Assembly: GCA_037349315.1 (NCBI GenBank)
Contig: JBAIAC010000272.1
Location: 186,001 to 250,000, forward strand
DNA length: 64,000 bases
Source of the DNA: Chelydra serpentina
Lineage: Eukaryota; Chordata; Testudines; Chelydridae
Direction of reading: 5' to 3'
The notes under the pieces are model-generated. The model was not told where the DNA came from and ran no database searches. It was given only the letters and a program-made list of their open reading frames with translations. Each line of letters starts with the position of its first letter. Within the stretch, counting starts at the first letter, position 1. Below are positions 33,319 to 44,589 of the stretch, one piece after another. The position numbers and the translations under genes were made by a program.

Positions 33319-33731
33319 TGCAAGCCTATTCCTTTAACAAAAATAATAATTAACAAATCTATTTCCATTCTGTGCAGGAGTTCCACTGAATAGGGATGAG
33401 TGAAAACACTCAACATTTCCCTGTGCAAATGCACAAAAACCTAGCAAACACGTCCCTCAGCTGAAATCAGTTCTAATCCTCCAAGTGTCTAGTTTATGTT
33501 TTCATCAATTAAACAAAGCTATAATATGAACTCACATTTGCAGGTCCTTGGTCTCCATGGGCGACAATGTGCAGAAGAACAAGAACCCCGTCCAGTTGGG
33601 AGGAACGGACTCACATCTTGCTGGGAACTCGGCTCCTTGTGCCCAGAGTGTCTCTGGCCCCTCCGTAGATGACCCGAGAAACACAGTGTCCGTCTTCTCT
33701 AAAGAAGTGCTTGGAGAGACTTTCCCCATAT

Positions 33732-33804
33732 GACCGCGTGGCCTAATGGATCAGGCGTCTTACTTCGGATCAGAAAATTGAGGGTTCAAGTCCCTTTGCG
33801 GTTG
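33732..33804 (+). tRNA. tRNA-Arg (UCG)
   Basis: GACCGCG/TGCGGTT acceptor, A box TGGCCTAATGG with A20 retained, loop CTTCGGA (anticodon TCG), B box GGTTCAAGTCC. One anticodon-stem mismatch. A T6 run at 33,836-33,841 may end transcription. Confidence 0.87.
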
Positions 33805-34078
33805 TGCTTTGTGCACTTTGTACTGAACGTCCGGCTTTTTTCAGGGCTGGAGCCTCTTCTTGGCTGCTCTGGCTTCAGCTACAGCCCGAGGAAGGAGGTT
33901 GTCAGGGGTTCCCTCCCCATTCTGAACTCTGGGGTACAGTCATGGGCACCTGCATGAAAGACCCCCAAAGCTTATTTTTTACCAGTTTAGGATAAAAACT
34001 TCCTCAAAGCACAAATCTCTTTTGTCCTTGAACGGTACGCTGCCACCACCAAGTGATTTAAACAAACGTTCAGGGAGG

Positions 34079-34770
34079 GTGTAACGAAGTGGGACTGTTC
34101 CTAATGTTTCCTCTGAATACTGAGTGGGTGCCTCAGTTTCCCCTATGCCTCAGTTTCCCCTCTGCATTTCTTAAGTCTCTAGGTGGTGGGATAAGGGGTG
34201 TGATTGTTGCAAAGCCCTAGAGGGCCAGTGTGATGACACAGAATGGCCGACACGCTGTCTCCTGGCAACTGCTGGCCTGGGCCCCTTCCCTGCAAAGGTG
34301 CCGGCTGAAGGGGTTGGGGAACAAAGGGATCAGTGATCTCCTGGCCCAGGAAGGAGACAAAGGCAGAGGTGGGGCTGGAGAGTTTGGAGCTGGCTGGGCA
34401 CATGGAGGGAGGTCCAGATGGACCTCTGGCCTCCCCACCCCTCAAGATGGACCTGACTGAGGGGTCCTGTTCTCTGTACCTACAAGCTCTGGTTTAGACT
34501 CTGTTCCTGTTGTGTAATAAACCTCCTGTTTCACTGGCTGGCTGACAGTCACGTCTGACGGTGGAGTTGGGGGGCAGGGCCCTCTGGCTTCCCCACGAGC
34601 CCCGCTGGGTGAAGAAGGGGATGCTGAACGCTCCAGGGTCAGACCCAGGAAGGTGGAAGCTGGGGAAGCTTCTTGCCCTGGAGACAGTCGGCTCAGCGAG
34701 GAGGCTCCTCCAGAGTCCTGACTGGCTTCGTAGGGAGCAGTTCCAGAGCATCGCCCGGGGACTCTGTGAC
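34079..34770 (+). mobile_element. LTR-like segment in S1b
   Basis: Same sequence as 18,500-19,205, with TGTAACGAAGTGGG start and AATAAA near 34,517. Present in both S1 copies. Confidence 0.45.
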
Positions 34771-34802
34771 AGGGGCATCGGCAGAGCAGTGACTGGGGAG
34801 CC

Positions 34803-35262
34803 CAGCCCCTCACAGCCCCTCCCCCTCACACTGACACCTCCATGGACCCTCCCCTCACAGCTCCTCCCCCTCACACTGACACCTCCATGGACCCTCCCCC
34901 TCACAGCCCCTAACCCTCACACTGACACCCCCATGGACCCTCCCCCTCACAGCCCCTCCCCCTCACACTGACACCCCCATGGACCCTCCCCCTCACAGCC
35001 CCTCTCCCTCACACTGACACCCCCGTGGAACCTCCACCACACAGCCCCTCCCCCTCACACTGACACCTCCATGGACCCTCCCCCTCACAGCCCCTCCCCC
35101 TCACACCGACACCCCCATGGACCCTCCCCTCACAGCCCCTCCCCCTCACACTGACACACCCATGGACCCTCCCCTCACAGCCCCTCCCCCTCACAGCCCC
35201 TCCCCCTCACACTGACACCCCCACGGACCCTCCCGCTCACAACCCCTCCCCCTCACAGCCCC
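34803..35262. repeat. 46-bp minisatellite, S1b
   Basis: About ten units of the S1a minisatellite with more unit-to-unit variation (for example cacccccgtggaacctccaccac). Unit number and order differ from S1a. Confidence 0.88.
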
Positions 35263-35791
35263 TCCCTTCACACACGCAGGGACTTGTTCGCTGGTCTCTG
35301 ACATTACAAACCCAGGGGGGAGGTTTCTGAGGATTTACTCCCTGAGCCCCTCCCCCTCTCACCGCTCCCCTGAGTGCAGAGGGGCTGGGCTCAGGCAGCC
35401 AGTTTCACCCAGGGATTTCCCAGCCCAGGCCCCCGAGTCTCCTCTGCCCGTATCTACCAGTGACACTGCGCGTGGGCGGCGGCTACAAGGGGCTCGGGGA
35501 GGCTGAGCCTCCCCAAACAGGGCAAGAAATGCTGGTGGGACGCACCCCCCTTGGAGGGGGGCTGGGCCGCTGCCTTGGGACAGACCCTCCCAAGGAGTGG
35601 GGGAGCCACCGGCACTCAGACCTCACGCACAGGCCTGGCTCTCGCCTTCAGCCCAGGCAGCCAGAGGGGCCGGGGAGCTCCCTGGCAGTCCCACACCTCA
35701 GCCACCTCCTGCCTCACGGCCTCGGCTCCTGGCGCTCTGCTGGTCGCCCCCTCGCTTGCAGGCCCAGAGCAAAAAGAAACAAGCACCTGCC

Positions 35792-35863
35792 TAGCAGAGG
35801 ATGGTTTCGATCCATCGACCTCTGGGTTATGGGCCCAGCACGCTGCCGCTGCCCCACTCTGCT
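35792..35863 (-). tRNA. initiator tRNA-Met (CAU)
   Basis: As at 20,284 with one change in the D-arm (TGGGGCAG for TGGCGCAG), which touches the A box. All initiator hallmarks (A1-U72, GGG/CCC anticodon stem, GATCGAAAC T loop) remain. Confidence 0.9.
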
Positions 35864-36183
35864 GGGTCTCTGCCTCCAGCATCCAGCACCCAGCCTCCAG
35901 CATCCACGCTGGCGCTGGCCAGCAGAGATCTCAGCCACAATGCCCCAGATGGGCAAACGCTGTGGGCTCCTGAAGCCTCTGCCACCCTATGGATCTGGGC
36001 TTTTGTTCTTCCCTTGCTCTTTCTCAGCAAGGGGAAGGAAAGAAGCTCTCCTGCAAGCTGGAGTCACAAGGGCGAGGTAAGGATGACTTCCTGGGAGAGG
36101 GCTCCAGTTCTTTGTTCTACCAGCCGACCCACCGAAGAGCTGCCACCACTTGCTCGAGCTTCGCCCAGCGTTGTGTGCCAGGG

Positions 36184-36476
36184 CATAGGCGCCGACTCCG
36201 TTGGTGCTCCGGTGCTGGAGCACCCACGGAGAAAAATTGGTGGGTGCTCTGCACCCACCGGCAACTCCCCGCCCGCCCCGGACCCGCGGCAAACTTACCG
36301 GGCACCGGGAGATGTTGCGGGGCCCGCCCCCGACGCTGGGCAACATTGCGTTGGCGTCGGGGGCGGGGCCCCGCAACGTCACCCTGTGTCGGGGGCGGGG
36401 CCAGGCGTCGGGCGGGGCCCCGCCCCCGACGCCGGGTGACAGCACCCACGGGTGGGGCCGGAAGTCAGCCCCTGTG
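36184..36476. mobile_element. hAT-like non-autonomous element with 8-bp TSD
   Basis: A 293-bp GC-rich element with imperfect inverted ends CATAGGCGCCGACT and AGTCAGCCCCTGTG, flanked by a perfect 8-bp duplication TGCCAGGG (36,176-36,183 and 36,477-36,484). S1a has an empty site at ~20,680-20,690 (tgtgtgccagggcgagcgcc). 8-bp duplication and C/TAG-type termini fit the hAT superfamily. Confidence 0.88.
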
Positions 36477-36540
36477 TGCCAGGGTAAGCGCCAGCTAAGT
36501 GGATGGAATTTGAAAGGTAGGGGCAGGTCACTGGGAGAGA

Positions 36541-36613
36541 GTTTCTGTGGTGTAGTGGTTATCACGTTTGCCTAACACGCAAAAGGCCCCTGGTTCGACA
36601 CCAGGCAGAAACA
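36541..36613 (+). tRNA. tRNA-Val (AAC)
   Basis: Identical in body to the copy at 20,749, with TTTT within 15 bases. Its downstream flank (36,614-37,010) is shared with 47,171-47,575 and, inverted, with 39,620-40,020. Confidence 0.92.
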
Positions 36614-37393
36614 CGATGGCTTCCTTTTCCCTAGCTGTCCAGCAAGACACTCCTCAATCTGCCACTGGCCTGTCCCTAGGATAACCCCAACCCCTGCAGG
36701 ACAGATGGTGGGGAAATGAGCTGAAAAAGCACCTTAGCATCAGCCAGGGAAAACTGCAGGATCTCGGCCAGTCACCTCTTGGAGCCTTGTGGCTTGGCCT
36801 CCTCTGCCCTTGGAGGTTGGCCTACAGAGCCCAGCTCTTCCCACTTGCCAAAGGAGGAAGTGAGGGGGGAATGGGGCAAAAGAGGAAGGTCGTGCTGAGG
36901 AAGGCAGGGCAGAAGCTAAGCGGCTCAGTGGGGTTAGTCGAGCGCCACCGTTCGTTCTGCCAAAGCCTGGGGAGGTGCTGTTGGCTGCTGGGAGGTAGAA
37001 TCCTGTGCCTGCCCCTCGGCTTCCCAGGGGTGGCTACTTGCAGCCCAGGAGAAGCAGTGGGGATCTGGGTGGGAGGAAAAGTAGCAATGGGGAGTCCCAG
37101 TGGGCTCCTTCCTGGCAAGATGTTTTTCTGTGTCAGGCTTGGGAGTTGCCTGTGAGCCGGGGGTGGACTTGTTCCCGTGGGAACCGCTGCTCCTGTCTCC
37201 CCGACCTGGGGGCGCCAGTGACAGCTTGGGAGGGGGCAGGTGCTGGCTTGAGTGACTAGGATCCAGGAAGCCCCAGCCTGCTCCTCCGGGGCCAAGGCCA
37301 CTGCTAGTCTTCTGCCTTGTGACATCAGGATTTCAATCTCCCCAGCATGAGCTGTGGCACGTGTATTAACCCTTCTTGGGGGGCCTGGTCGCT

Positions 37394-37467
37394 GCCCAAG
37401 TAGCTCAGTGGGGAGTGGATGAGATTGAAGATCTGAAGGTTTCTGGCTGGATGCCAGGCCCTAGCTC
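37394..37467 (+). pseudogene. tRNA-Phe pseudogene
   Basis: GCCCAAGTAGCTCAGTGGGGAG with ATTGAAGATCTGAAGG and TGGCTGGATGCCAGG corresponds base for base to tRNA-Phe(GAA). The acceptor 3' strand and T loop are destroyed. Confidence 0.7.
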
Positions 37468-38981
37468 ACCCCTTCCCCCTGGGCATGGCGTGCTGGGCTT
37501 TCTCCTGGGGGTGCAGCTGTGCCCTGAACTCACGGGTTTCCCTCAATTCAGAGGCAACACGTGCAGAGGGCGGGATGTGGGGCCATGTGCCCCACCTGGG
37601 TTAGCATCCCTGCTACAGCATGGGGTGCTGCCAGGCTCCCTCCCTGCACAGCAGCGGCTGGAGGGGGGAGGGGAGCGGGGCTGCCTTTGCTGCTTCCTCT
37701 CCCGGCATTGTTCACTCCTGGGAGTGGTGTTGATGGTAAGGGGGTGGGGCTGAACCTTGAAATTGTGCCCCCCACCCCCGACTCTTTCAGCAGAGACCAG
37801 TCGTCTGTGCCTGGTTTCCAGCTCCTCAGCCAGTGGATAATGTGCTATTCTGTCCCGGAGTGGCCGGCCCTGACTTTCTGTCTCAGGAAGGGGAGGAAAA
37901 AGGAATCTCTTTTCAAACCCCCAGTCCCACCGCTGACTGAGGGGTGACTTTCTAAGCTCCCGCTACAGTGGAGGATTTAGCATTAGTGGAGCTCTGTGCA
38001 CATAAACATTCCCCATTCATCCCAGCCCTGGTATGTCTCCAGTCGCCGCTGTCCCCTAGTACCAGCAAAGGACGTTTCCCACCATCCAGGAGACCCCAGC
38101 CTGGGAGTAAAGTCAGCTTCAGGCTTCTCCCCTCTCTCTTCTTGGAATCCAGTTCATGTTTGTACCATGAGTTACAGCAGCCGAACCCCCCGAGTCTGGA
38201 TCAATGTCACAAGGTCCCAGTGTCTCCATGGAAAACAATTTGTTAAATCCCAGGTGAGTGGAGTTAAATCAATTCTCAGCCTGAGTCCTTTGCTCTTAAT
38301 CCTGAGGATATTGTCCCACCATGGGGCCATTTCCCGCCTCTCTTTCAGACAGAAGCACAATTTTCTTTGCACAGACACAGAAACAGCGAGATCTGTCTCT
38401 GTCCCTTGTGCAAAGCAGGGGGGCAAATTCCCTGGACCCGTCCTCTTCTGCAATGGAACCAATGGACGAGCAGGGGGCCCTGGGCCCATCCAGCCCTGCC
38501 AGTGAGATGTTCCCTCCCCTTCTCCTTAGTGCTGCTGTTGTTATTTCATGGAGTGTCTCGGACGGGGGAAAAGCTGAGTTCACTCCAGGTGGAGGGAAAA
38601 AAGGACCCTGAAAATCTCAGGGCCTCGGCGAAAACCCAACCGCTGCTACCGGGAAAACTGCGGTGCTGGAGATCTGCACGGGACAGGGACTGTGTGAACT
38701 GTCAATGTGGGGAATGAATAACAATCTACAGCTAGATCCACCTCATTAACCACCGACACAGGCTAATCACGCTGCAGATAGACAGGAAACCGGGAGCGAT
38801 TCTTTGCTGTTCAGCCATAGACACAGGGACCCAATTACCCCACAGTGAATGTGCCGGGGAAAGCTGGACTTTACAGGCCGGTGGAAATAGCAGATCCTAG
38901 AAACACCTGGAGCTCCCCACCCCATTTCTACCACCAGGGGAAGGAGTTGAGCTGCTCACAGCCCCCCACCACCATTACCTT

Positions 38982-38998
38982 CCAGCAGGGGGTGGCAG
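38982..38998 (+). promoter_or_regulatory. CTCF-type motif
   Basis: CCAGCAGGGGGTGGCAG matches the CTCF core. It lies about 230 bases upstream of tRNA-Ala. tRNA genes and CTCF sites can both act as boundaries. Confidence 0.45.
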
Positions 38999-39229
38999 CA
39001 CCCCCCAATGCAGGGGAGAGGCTGAGTGTATCTCTGCACCCTGAGTCCAGGGCACGACTCTCTCTGCCCCACACATAGAATCTGGCTCTGCCGCAAAGTG
39101 ACCCCAAAGAAAAGCAGCCTCCAGGACAGCAGGATTGGCCCTCAGAGCAGGGACTGTGTCCCCCAGGCTGCTGTGAGGCCACGGGATGCTCTGGAGACAG
39201 GAGGGCTCTGAGTGTAACACAGAGCAGCA

Positions 39230-39301
39230 GGGGATGTAGCTCAGTGGTAGAGCGCATGCTTTGCATGTATGAGGCCTTGGGTTCAATCCCCAGCGTCTCC
39301 A
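39230..39301 (+). tRNA. tRNA-Ala (UGC)
   Basis: GGGGATG/CGTCTCC acceptor with the G3-U70 type pair position retained by the family, A box TAGCTCAGTGG, stem CATGC-TTTGCAT-GTATG (anticodon TGC), B box GGTTCAATCCC. TTTT follows about 8 bases downstream. Intact. Confidence 0.92.
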
Positions 39302-40035
39302 AGTTCTCTTTTCACCCTGATGCTTTGCTCATGCCCAGAGGGGAGGCTCCCCAGCAGTCTCCCTGCGTGAGTTTCAGTCCTGCTCAGTGAGGGGCAAGTG
39401 CCAATTGCAGGGAAGGTCTGTGGGGGTTTCTGCTCCTAAGTCACCTGGGTACTTTTAAGATTCCCACCCGCTGTGCTGCTTGGGATGATGGCAGATGAGG
39501 AAGTAGAAGGTACGGGAGGGAAAGGTCCCATCTGCACAGACTGAGAGGCCAGGAAACGGAGGGGCAGTCAGTACTCAGAGAGGTCAGTGATTTACACCCC
39601 CCAGGGGACACTGTCTTCTGGAGGCGAACAGCCAACAGCACCTCCCCAGGCTTTGGCAGAATGAACGGTGGCGCTTTACTAACCCCACTGAGCCGCACTG
39701 AGGCTCTTAGCTTCTGTCCTGCCTTCCTCAGTACGACCTTCCTCCTTTGCCCCATTCCCACCTCACTTCCTCCTTTGCCAAGTCACACAAAGGAGGCCAG
39801 CAGGGAGACCGGCCTCCCTGGGCCAACCTCCAAGGGCTGAGGAGGCCAAGCCACAAGGCTCCAAGAGGTGACTGGCCGAGATCCTCCAGCTTTCCCTGGC
39901 TGATGCTAAGGCGCTTTCTCAGCTCATTTCACCACCCTCTGTCCTGCAGGGGTTGGGGTTATCCCAAGGACAGGCCAGTGGCAGAAGGAGTGTCTTGCTG
40001 GACAGCTAGGGGAGTGGGGAAAAAGTTAACTGTCA

Positions 40036-40108
40036 TGTTTCTGCCTGGTTTCGAACCAGGGACCTTTTGTGTGTTAGGCAAACGTGATAACCACAACACT
40101 ACAGAAAC
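40036..40108 (-). tRNA. tRNA-Val (AAC)
   Basis: Minus strand GTTTCTG/CAGAAAC with loop CTAACAC and B box GGTTCGAAACC. One anticodon-stem mismatch and an altered A box (TAGTGTTGTGG). T5 run about 20 bases downstream. Counterpart in the other arm (47,106) is broken. Confidence 0.85.
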
Positions 40109-40456
40109 TTCCTTCAAAGGCCAACCACTTGGCTGGTGCTCGCGCTGGCGCACACCGATGGGCGAACCTGGACAAAGTGGCAGCAGCCCTTCGAGAGATC
40201 AACTGGTAGAGCAAAGGACTGGAGCCGGAGCTCAGGAAGTCAACCTTCTCTTGCCCTTGTGCCTCCAGCTTGAAGGAGAGCGTCTTTTCCTTCCCCTTGC
40301 TGAGGAAGAGCAAGAGAAGAAGGAAAGCCCAGGTGGGAACAAGCCCCCCCTGTCTTTTCCTGCTGGGGACCTGAAATGAGGGACTCGTGGTGGGTAGAGG
40401 TACCACTGCGCTTCGAGAAAACAGCCCACCACTGCACACAAAGGGACCAAAGAGCA

Positions 40457-40529
40457 TTCCAAAGCCTGGGATTGAACCAGGGACCTTTAGATCTTCAGTC
40501 TAACGCTCTCCCCACTGAGCTACTTTGGC
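40457..40529 (-). tRNA. tRNA-Phe (GAA)
   Basis: Minus strand GCCAAAG, A box TAGCTCAGTGG, TTAGA-CTGAAGA-TCTAA (anticodon GAA), B box GGTTCAATCCC. First acceptor pair is a mismatch. Otherwise well preserved. Confidence 0.87.
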
Positions 40530-41279
40530 CCCAACAGTACACATTTCTGGCCTGCTGCTTCTCTGTCTGGGATGTTTTTGCCAGTCATGGCACACAAAAA
40601 GGACGTCATTGCGAGCGGCCCATGGAGGGAAGATGATTTTTTTTTCCTGCCTTGCTCATTTGCTTGCTTCCTTGACTTGCTTCCTCACCCCATTCCTGCC
40701 TTAGTTCCTGGGTTACCTGGTGGCTGAAGGCGACTGTGGCCCAGCGGCACGGGGAGGAATTTGGGCAGCTAGACCCCGGCAGCAAGAGTCCTGCCGCCAT
40801 TTGCCACCCCACCCCGTTGTCCCTGGTTCAGCTACTGCAGCTCAAATTCTCCAAGACTCCCCCCTGCACCCAGCTCCCTCTCCTGCCATCCCCATCTGGA
40901 TCCTCAATGCCCCTCACACACTTTGTAAGAACAGGAGAATGGCCATACTGGGTCATACCAAAGGGGCTAAGGGGGGCGGCCTGAAGCCCATGACTCCATG
41001 GGGCTGGTAGGCGCTGGTACTCGCGACGCAGAGTGCTCTGAACTCTGGGGGCCAGGCCTCTGGTGCTCTGAGCACTCAGGGTGTGGGGGCCGGTGCCCTG
41101 GGTGCTGGAGCCACTGGGGGCTGCACCATGCAGCCTCCCGGCACTCCGGGTGCTGGGGCTACTTGCCACCTGCCTACCCGGCATTTCCTCTCATTTGTGA
41201 GAGTGGATCTCAAATTGCTCCTATTTGCATCCTTTTCTTTTTTTAAATCATTAAACGCAGCCATCAAATTTTAGATATT

Positions 41280-41870
41280 GCAGTTTCCTGAGGTTTTGAG
41301 GTGTTCCCTGGGTTTTTTAAGCACAGTCCTTTGTTTCTGGAGGGAGTCCACACTGATTAGGGCTCAGCTGGAGTGTTATGTCCAATGCTGGGTACCACAT
41401 TTCAGGAAAGATGGGGACAAAGTGGAGAAAGTGCAGAGAAGAGCAACAAAAATGATGAAAGCTCTAGAAAACGTGAGCTGTGAGGGAAGATTGAAAACAA
41501 TTGGGTGTGTTTAGTCTGGAGAAGAGATGACCGAGAGGGGACGTGATCACAGTTTTCAAGTACAGAAAAGGTTGTTACAAGGAGGGAGGGGACACATTAT
41601 TCTTCATCTGAGGATAGGACAAGAACCAAGGGCTTAAATTGCAGCAAGGGTAGTTTAGGATGGACATCAGGAAAAACTCCCTGTCTGTCAGGGCTGTTAA
41701 GCACTGGAGTGAATTTCCCAGGGACGTTGTGGAATCTCTGTCAGGGGAGGTTTTTAAGAGCAGGTTCGACAAACACCTGTCAGGGATGGTCTAGATTATA
41801 CTTATGAGTGCAGGGAGCTGGACTGGATGACCTCTCAAGGTCCCTTACAGTCCTATGATTCTGCATATTG
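41280..41870 (+). mobile_element. CR1 LINE fragment
   Basis: Plus-strand 5'-truncated CR1 covering the ORF2 C-terminus ([30 protein letters not shown] and similar, in broken frames) and the 3' end gactggatgacctctcaagg...cctatgattctg. An inverted, interrupted paralogue is at 44,590-45,958. Confidence 0.88.
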
Positions 41871-42048
41871 GAGGTTGCAGGCAGGGGGTGGTTAAATCCC
41901 CACCCCTGGCCTCATCTGATCAGATTTATTTAAAGCAAGGGAGGTCTGAGTAGGTTCCTGACTGCAGGAATCAACATGGTTTTGTCTGCCATTGTACTAA
42001 ATGGGGAGACCGTTGTTTTTAAAGGAGAGGAGGAAGACTAAATGCAGC

Positions 42049-42130
42049 CGATGAGGATGGGATTCGAACCCATGCGTGCAAAGCACAATGGATTAGCAGT
42101 CCATCGCCTTAACCACTCGGCCACCTCATC
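42049..42130 (-). tRNA. tRNA-Ser (GCU)
   Basis: Minus strand GATGAGG/CCTCATC acceptor, A box TGGCCGAGTGG, GATGGA-CTGCTAA-TCCATT (anticodon GCT), long variable arm TGTGCTTTGCACG, B box GGTTCGAATCC. Every stem pairs. Strongest tRNA-Ser in the window and in the unduplicated spacer of IR2. Confidence 0.94.
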
Positions 42131-42609
42131 TGCACTTTTAGGAAAGGGACAGGAGCAGAAATCAAAGGCCAGCAGAGATAGGGCCACTCAGGAGTTTTTA
42201 AATACTAAGTGTAAGCAGGGTCTGGATGAGCTTCCCCCCTCACATCGAGTGATGAGCTGGGGAAAGACTTCAGGAGCAGACCGTGTTTGCTCAGAGACAC
42301 CCCTACTCGGCCTAGCTATGCAGCATGATGGGGCCGCTTTGCCAAAAGGACCAGTTTTGGCTGGTGTTGGGTTACAAATCACTGTAGCATTGAGTGGAAT
42401 GAAATGTTATTCTCCTTGCTGTCCGAGTGAAGGGCGGCAGAACATACCGAGTCCGTCCTGATGGAGTGGCGAGGTGCATGAGAAATACTTAAATAAAATA
42501 TATCTAAATCCCAGGTTTCTAAAACAATTCAGTAGGTCTTGTTTTTTATCTGAAAAGCTAACAGCCTCATCATCTCCCCCAAACAATCTCCCCCAAATGA
42601 TTTCCCTTG

Positions 42610-42778
42610 TACAGATCCATGAACAGTAAAAGAGACGGATGGCAGGAGAGAGAACACTTGATCATTACCTGTGAGGTTCACTCCCTCTGGGGCACCTGGC
42701 ATTGGCCAGGATCAGTAGACAGGATATTGGGCTGGATGGACCTTTGTCTGACTCAGTACGGCTTTTCTTATGTTCTTA
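42610..42778 (+). mobile_element. CR1 3' tail
   Basis: TTCTTATG-type CR1 end (ctctggggcacctggcattggcc ... cttttcttatgttctta). Confidence 0.75.
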
Positions 42779-42779
42779 A

Positions 42780-43800
42780 AATCTTTGTGTCTCTTGTCTG
42801 AGCCAGGGCATTCGATTCCATTGAAACCTTCTCTCCTGCAGTGACAATGGTCAGACAGAGGGGACATGGCACCTTCAGCCCTGACAGTGAGATATTCGCT
42901 CTCCTCTTTCTTCATGCCGCTGTTGTTATTCCGTGAAACATCAAGGATGGAATAAAAAGCTGAGTTTACTCCAGGGTGAGGAAAGAAAGGAGCCACCAAC
43001 CCCCTGGCAAAGCTCAGTGCCCCAGAGAAAACCTGCCCCCTGCTATTGCAATCACTGATGTACTGGGGATATGATGGGAAAGGGACTGTCTGAATTGTCG
43101 AGGCAGGAAAAGGACAACAATCTACAGCAACGTCATTATCCACAAACACACTCTCATCATGCTCCAGCCAGCAGGGAAATGAGCAGGAATTCTTGCTGTT
43201 CAGCCATGGACACACTTACACAATGGCACGGCAGTGAGTGTGTTGTGGAAGCTGGTCTGAGGAAACGATCACTCAGTGAGAACAGAACTAGAGTGTTGTG
43301 AGAAAACTGCACAAAGCCAGTAGTTGTGGCCGAGTGGTGAAGGCGATGGGCTAGAAATCCATTGGGGTTTCCCTGCACAGATTCGATTCCTGTCAACTAC
43401 GGAGGAACTTGTGGTTCTTTAGTTTCAGTCCCTGAGCATCCTTGGTGTCAAGGGGAGCTGGGTCTTGTCTCACTCTCAGGCTGTGTCCACACTACAGAGT
43501 TATGCTGCTTTAGTTGAAGGGTTTCAATTAAACACTCTGCCCCTTGTGTCACCAGAGCGCATCCACTCTAGCAGGTCTTGCGTCGCCCCAAAGAGCAGTG
43601 CATTGTGGGTAGCTATCGCACTGTGCAACTGGCCGCAGGGTGCTTTGGGAGGGGTTTGCAATGGCTCATGGGCCGGTGCAGCATCACATGATGCAGGTTT
43701 CTCTGTCCCATTGTTCCATGGGCAGCCTACTAGATTGCTAACTGCTTCTCCGCTGAAGTGTGTGTGGCGGGGCAGAGAGTGACACTATGCAAAACAGATA
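42780..43800 (+). repeat. tRNA-Ser duplication module, inverted copy
   Basis: Inverse orientation of the modules at 0.7-2.1, 31.0-31.6 and 60.3-61.8 kb, including flanks on both sides of the tRNA. Confidence 0.8.
43320..43401 (+). tRNA. tRNA-Ser (AGA)
   Basis: GTAGTTG/CAACTAC acceptor, A box TGGCCGAGTGG, GATGGG-CTAGAAA-TCCATT (anticodon AGA), full variable arm, B box GATTCGATTCC. Looks functional, though no TTTT is close downstream. Confidence 0.88.
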
Positions 43801-44019
43801 AGTGTGGAACAATGACACAGCACAAAACCACACAATAGAAGCGTCTAGAGAGATAGGGCAGGGAGGGACCCTGAGAGTCAGGACCAAGTATCCCTAGGTC
43901 ATCCCCGACAGGTATTTGCAGAACCCCTTCTTCAAATCTTCCAATGAAGGAGATTGTGCAACTTCCCATGGAGGCCACTGCCATGCAATCGACAATGCTT
44001 GGCTTGTGATTAAGGGCCA

Positions 44020-44260
44020 GGCTGTGACTCAGAAAATTTTGATTCAGTTCCAAGTTTGGCCCCATTATTCTCTGTGCAAACATGGACAAATGACATCACA
44101 TCTTTTTAGCCTCAGTTTCCCCATCTGTAAAATGGGAACCACCCTCCCACACTTCATCTATTTTGCCTGTGAGCTCTTGGCATCAAGGACTCTCACTATG
44201 AGTTGTACAACACCTGCAGAATCAGGGCCCCCATCCTTGGTCGGGGTTTACGCAGTGTCT
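44020..44260 (+). mobile_element. MIR-like ancient SINE fragment
   Basis: Carries the CORE-type stretch cctcagtttccccatctgtaaaatggga followed by a diverged 3' part. That stretch is the most conserved part of MIR-type amniote SINEs. Confidence 0.6.
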
Positions 44261-44589
44261 GGCACAACTGGGGCACCCACTCTTGGATGGGGTATCTGCA
44301 GGGGGATTAAAGGGCAGGGCTAACCATCACGCTTCATGTCTCAAACTGCTCTGTGGCTGGGGGCTCAGGAGGGACTGTTCCCATGTAACAACGTATGGAA
44401 AGGGTCATTGTGCAGTCCGTGGGGAAGGGGTTAGAGTTTCCTTTACTATTTCCGGCATTGGCCACTCCCACAGACAGGATGTCTGCTGGGGGAGGAGAAA
44501 TACAAGGCTTAATGGGACCATGGATCTGATCAGATGAGGCCGGGGGGAGGGTGGGATTTAACCACCCCCAGCCCATAACCTCCAATATG

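Larger units (their letters stand above)
33247..36640 (+). repeat. direct duplication S1, copy b
   Basis: Counterpart of 17,672-20,845 with tRNA-Cys, tRNA-Arg, LTR-like segment (34,079-34,770), 46-bp minisatellite, iMet and tRNA-Val. The tRNA-Cys and tRNA-Arg of this copy keep standard anticodons. Confidence 0.9.
37010..39229. other. tRNA flank sequence with one tRNA-Phe relic
   Basis: From ~38,330 to ~38,860 the sequence is a distant relative of the tRNA-Ser module (motifs ttgctgttcagccatagacacag, tgaactgtcaatgtgggg) but ends in a tRNA-Ala instead. No protein gene is visible. Confidence 0.4.
39620..41885. repeat. inverted repeat IR2, left arm
   Basis: Matches 44,580-47,580 in reverse orientation: tRNA-Val, tRNA-Phe, the 40,730-41,280 segment and a CR1 (41,280-41,870). 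The right arm is longer because of a nested CR1. Confidence 0.9.
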
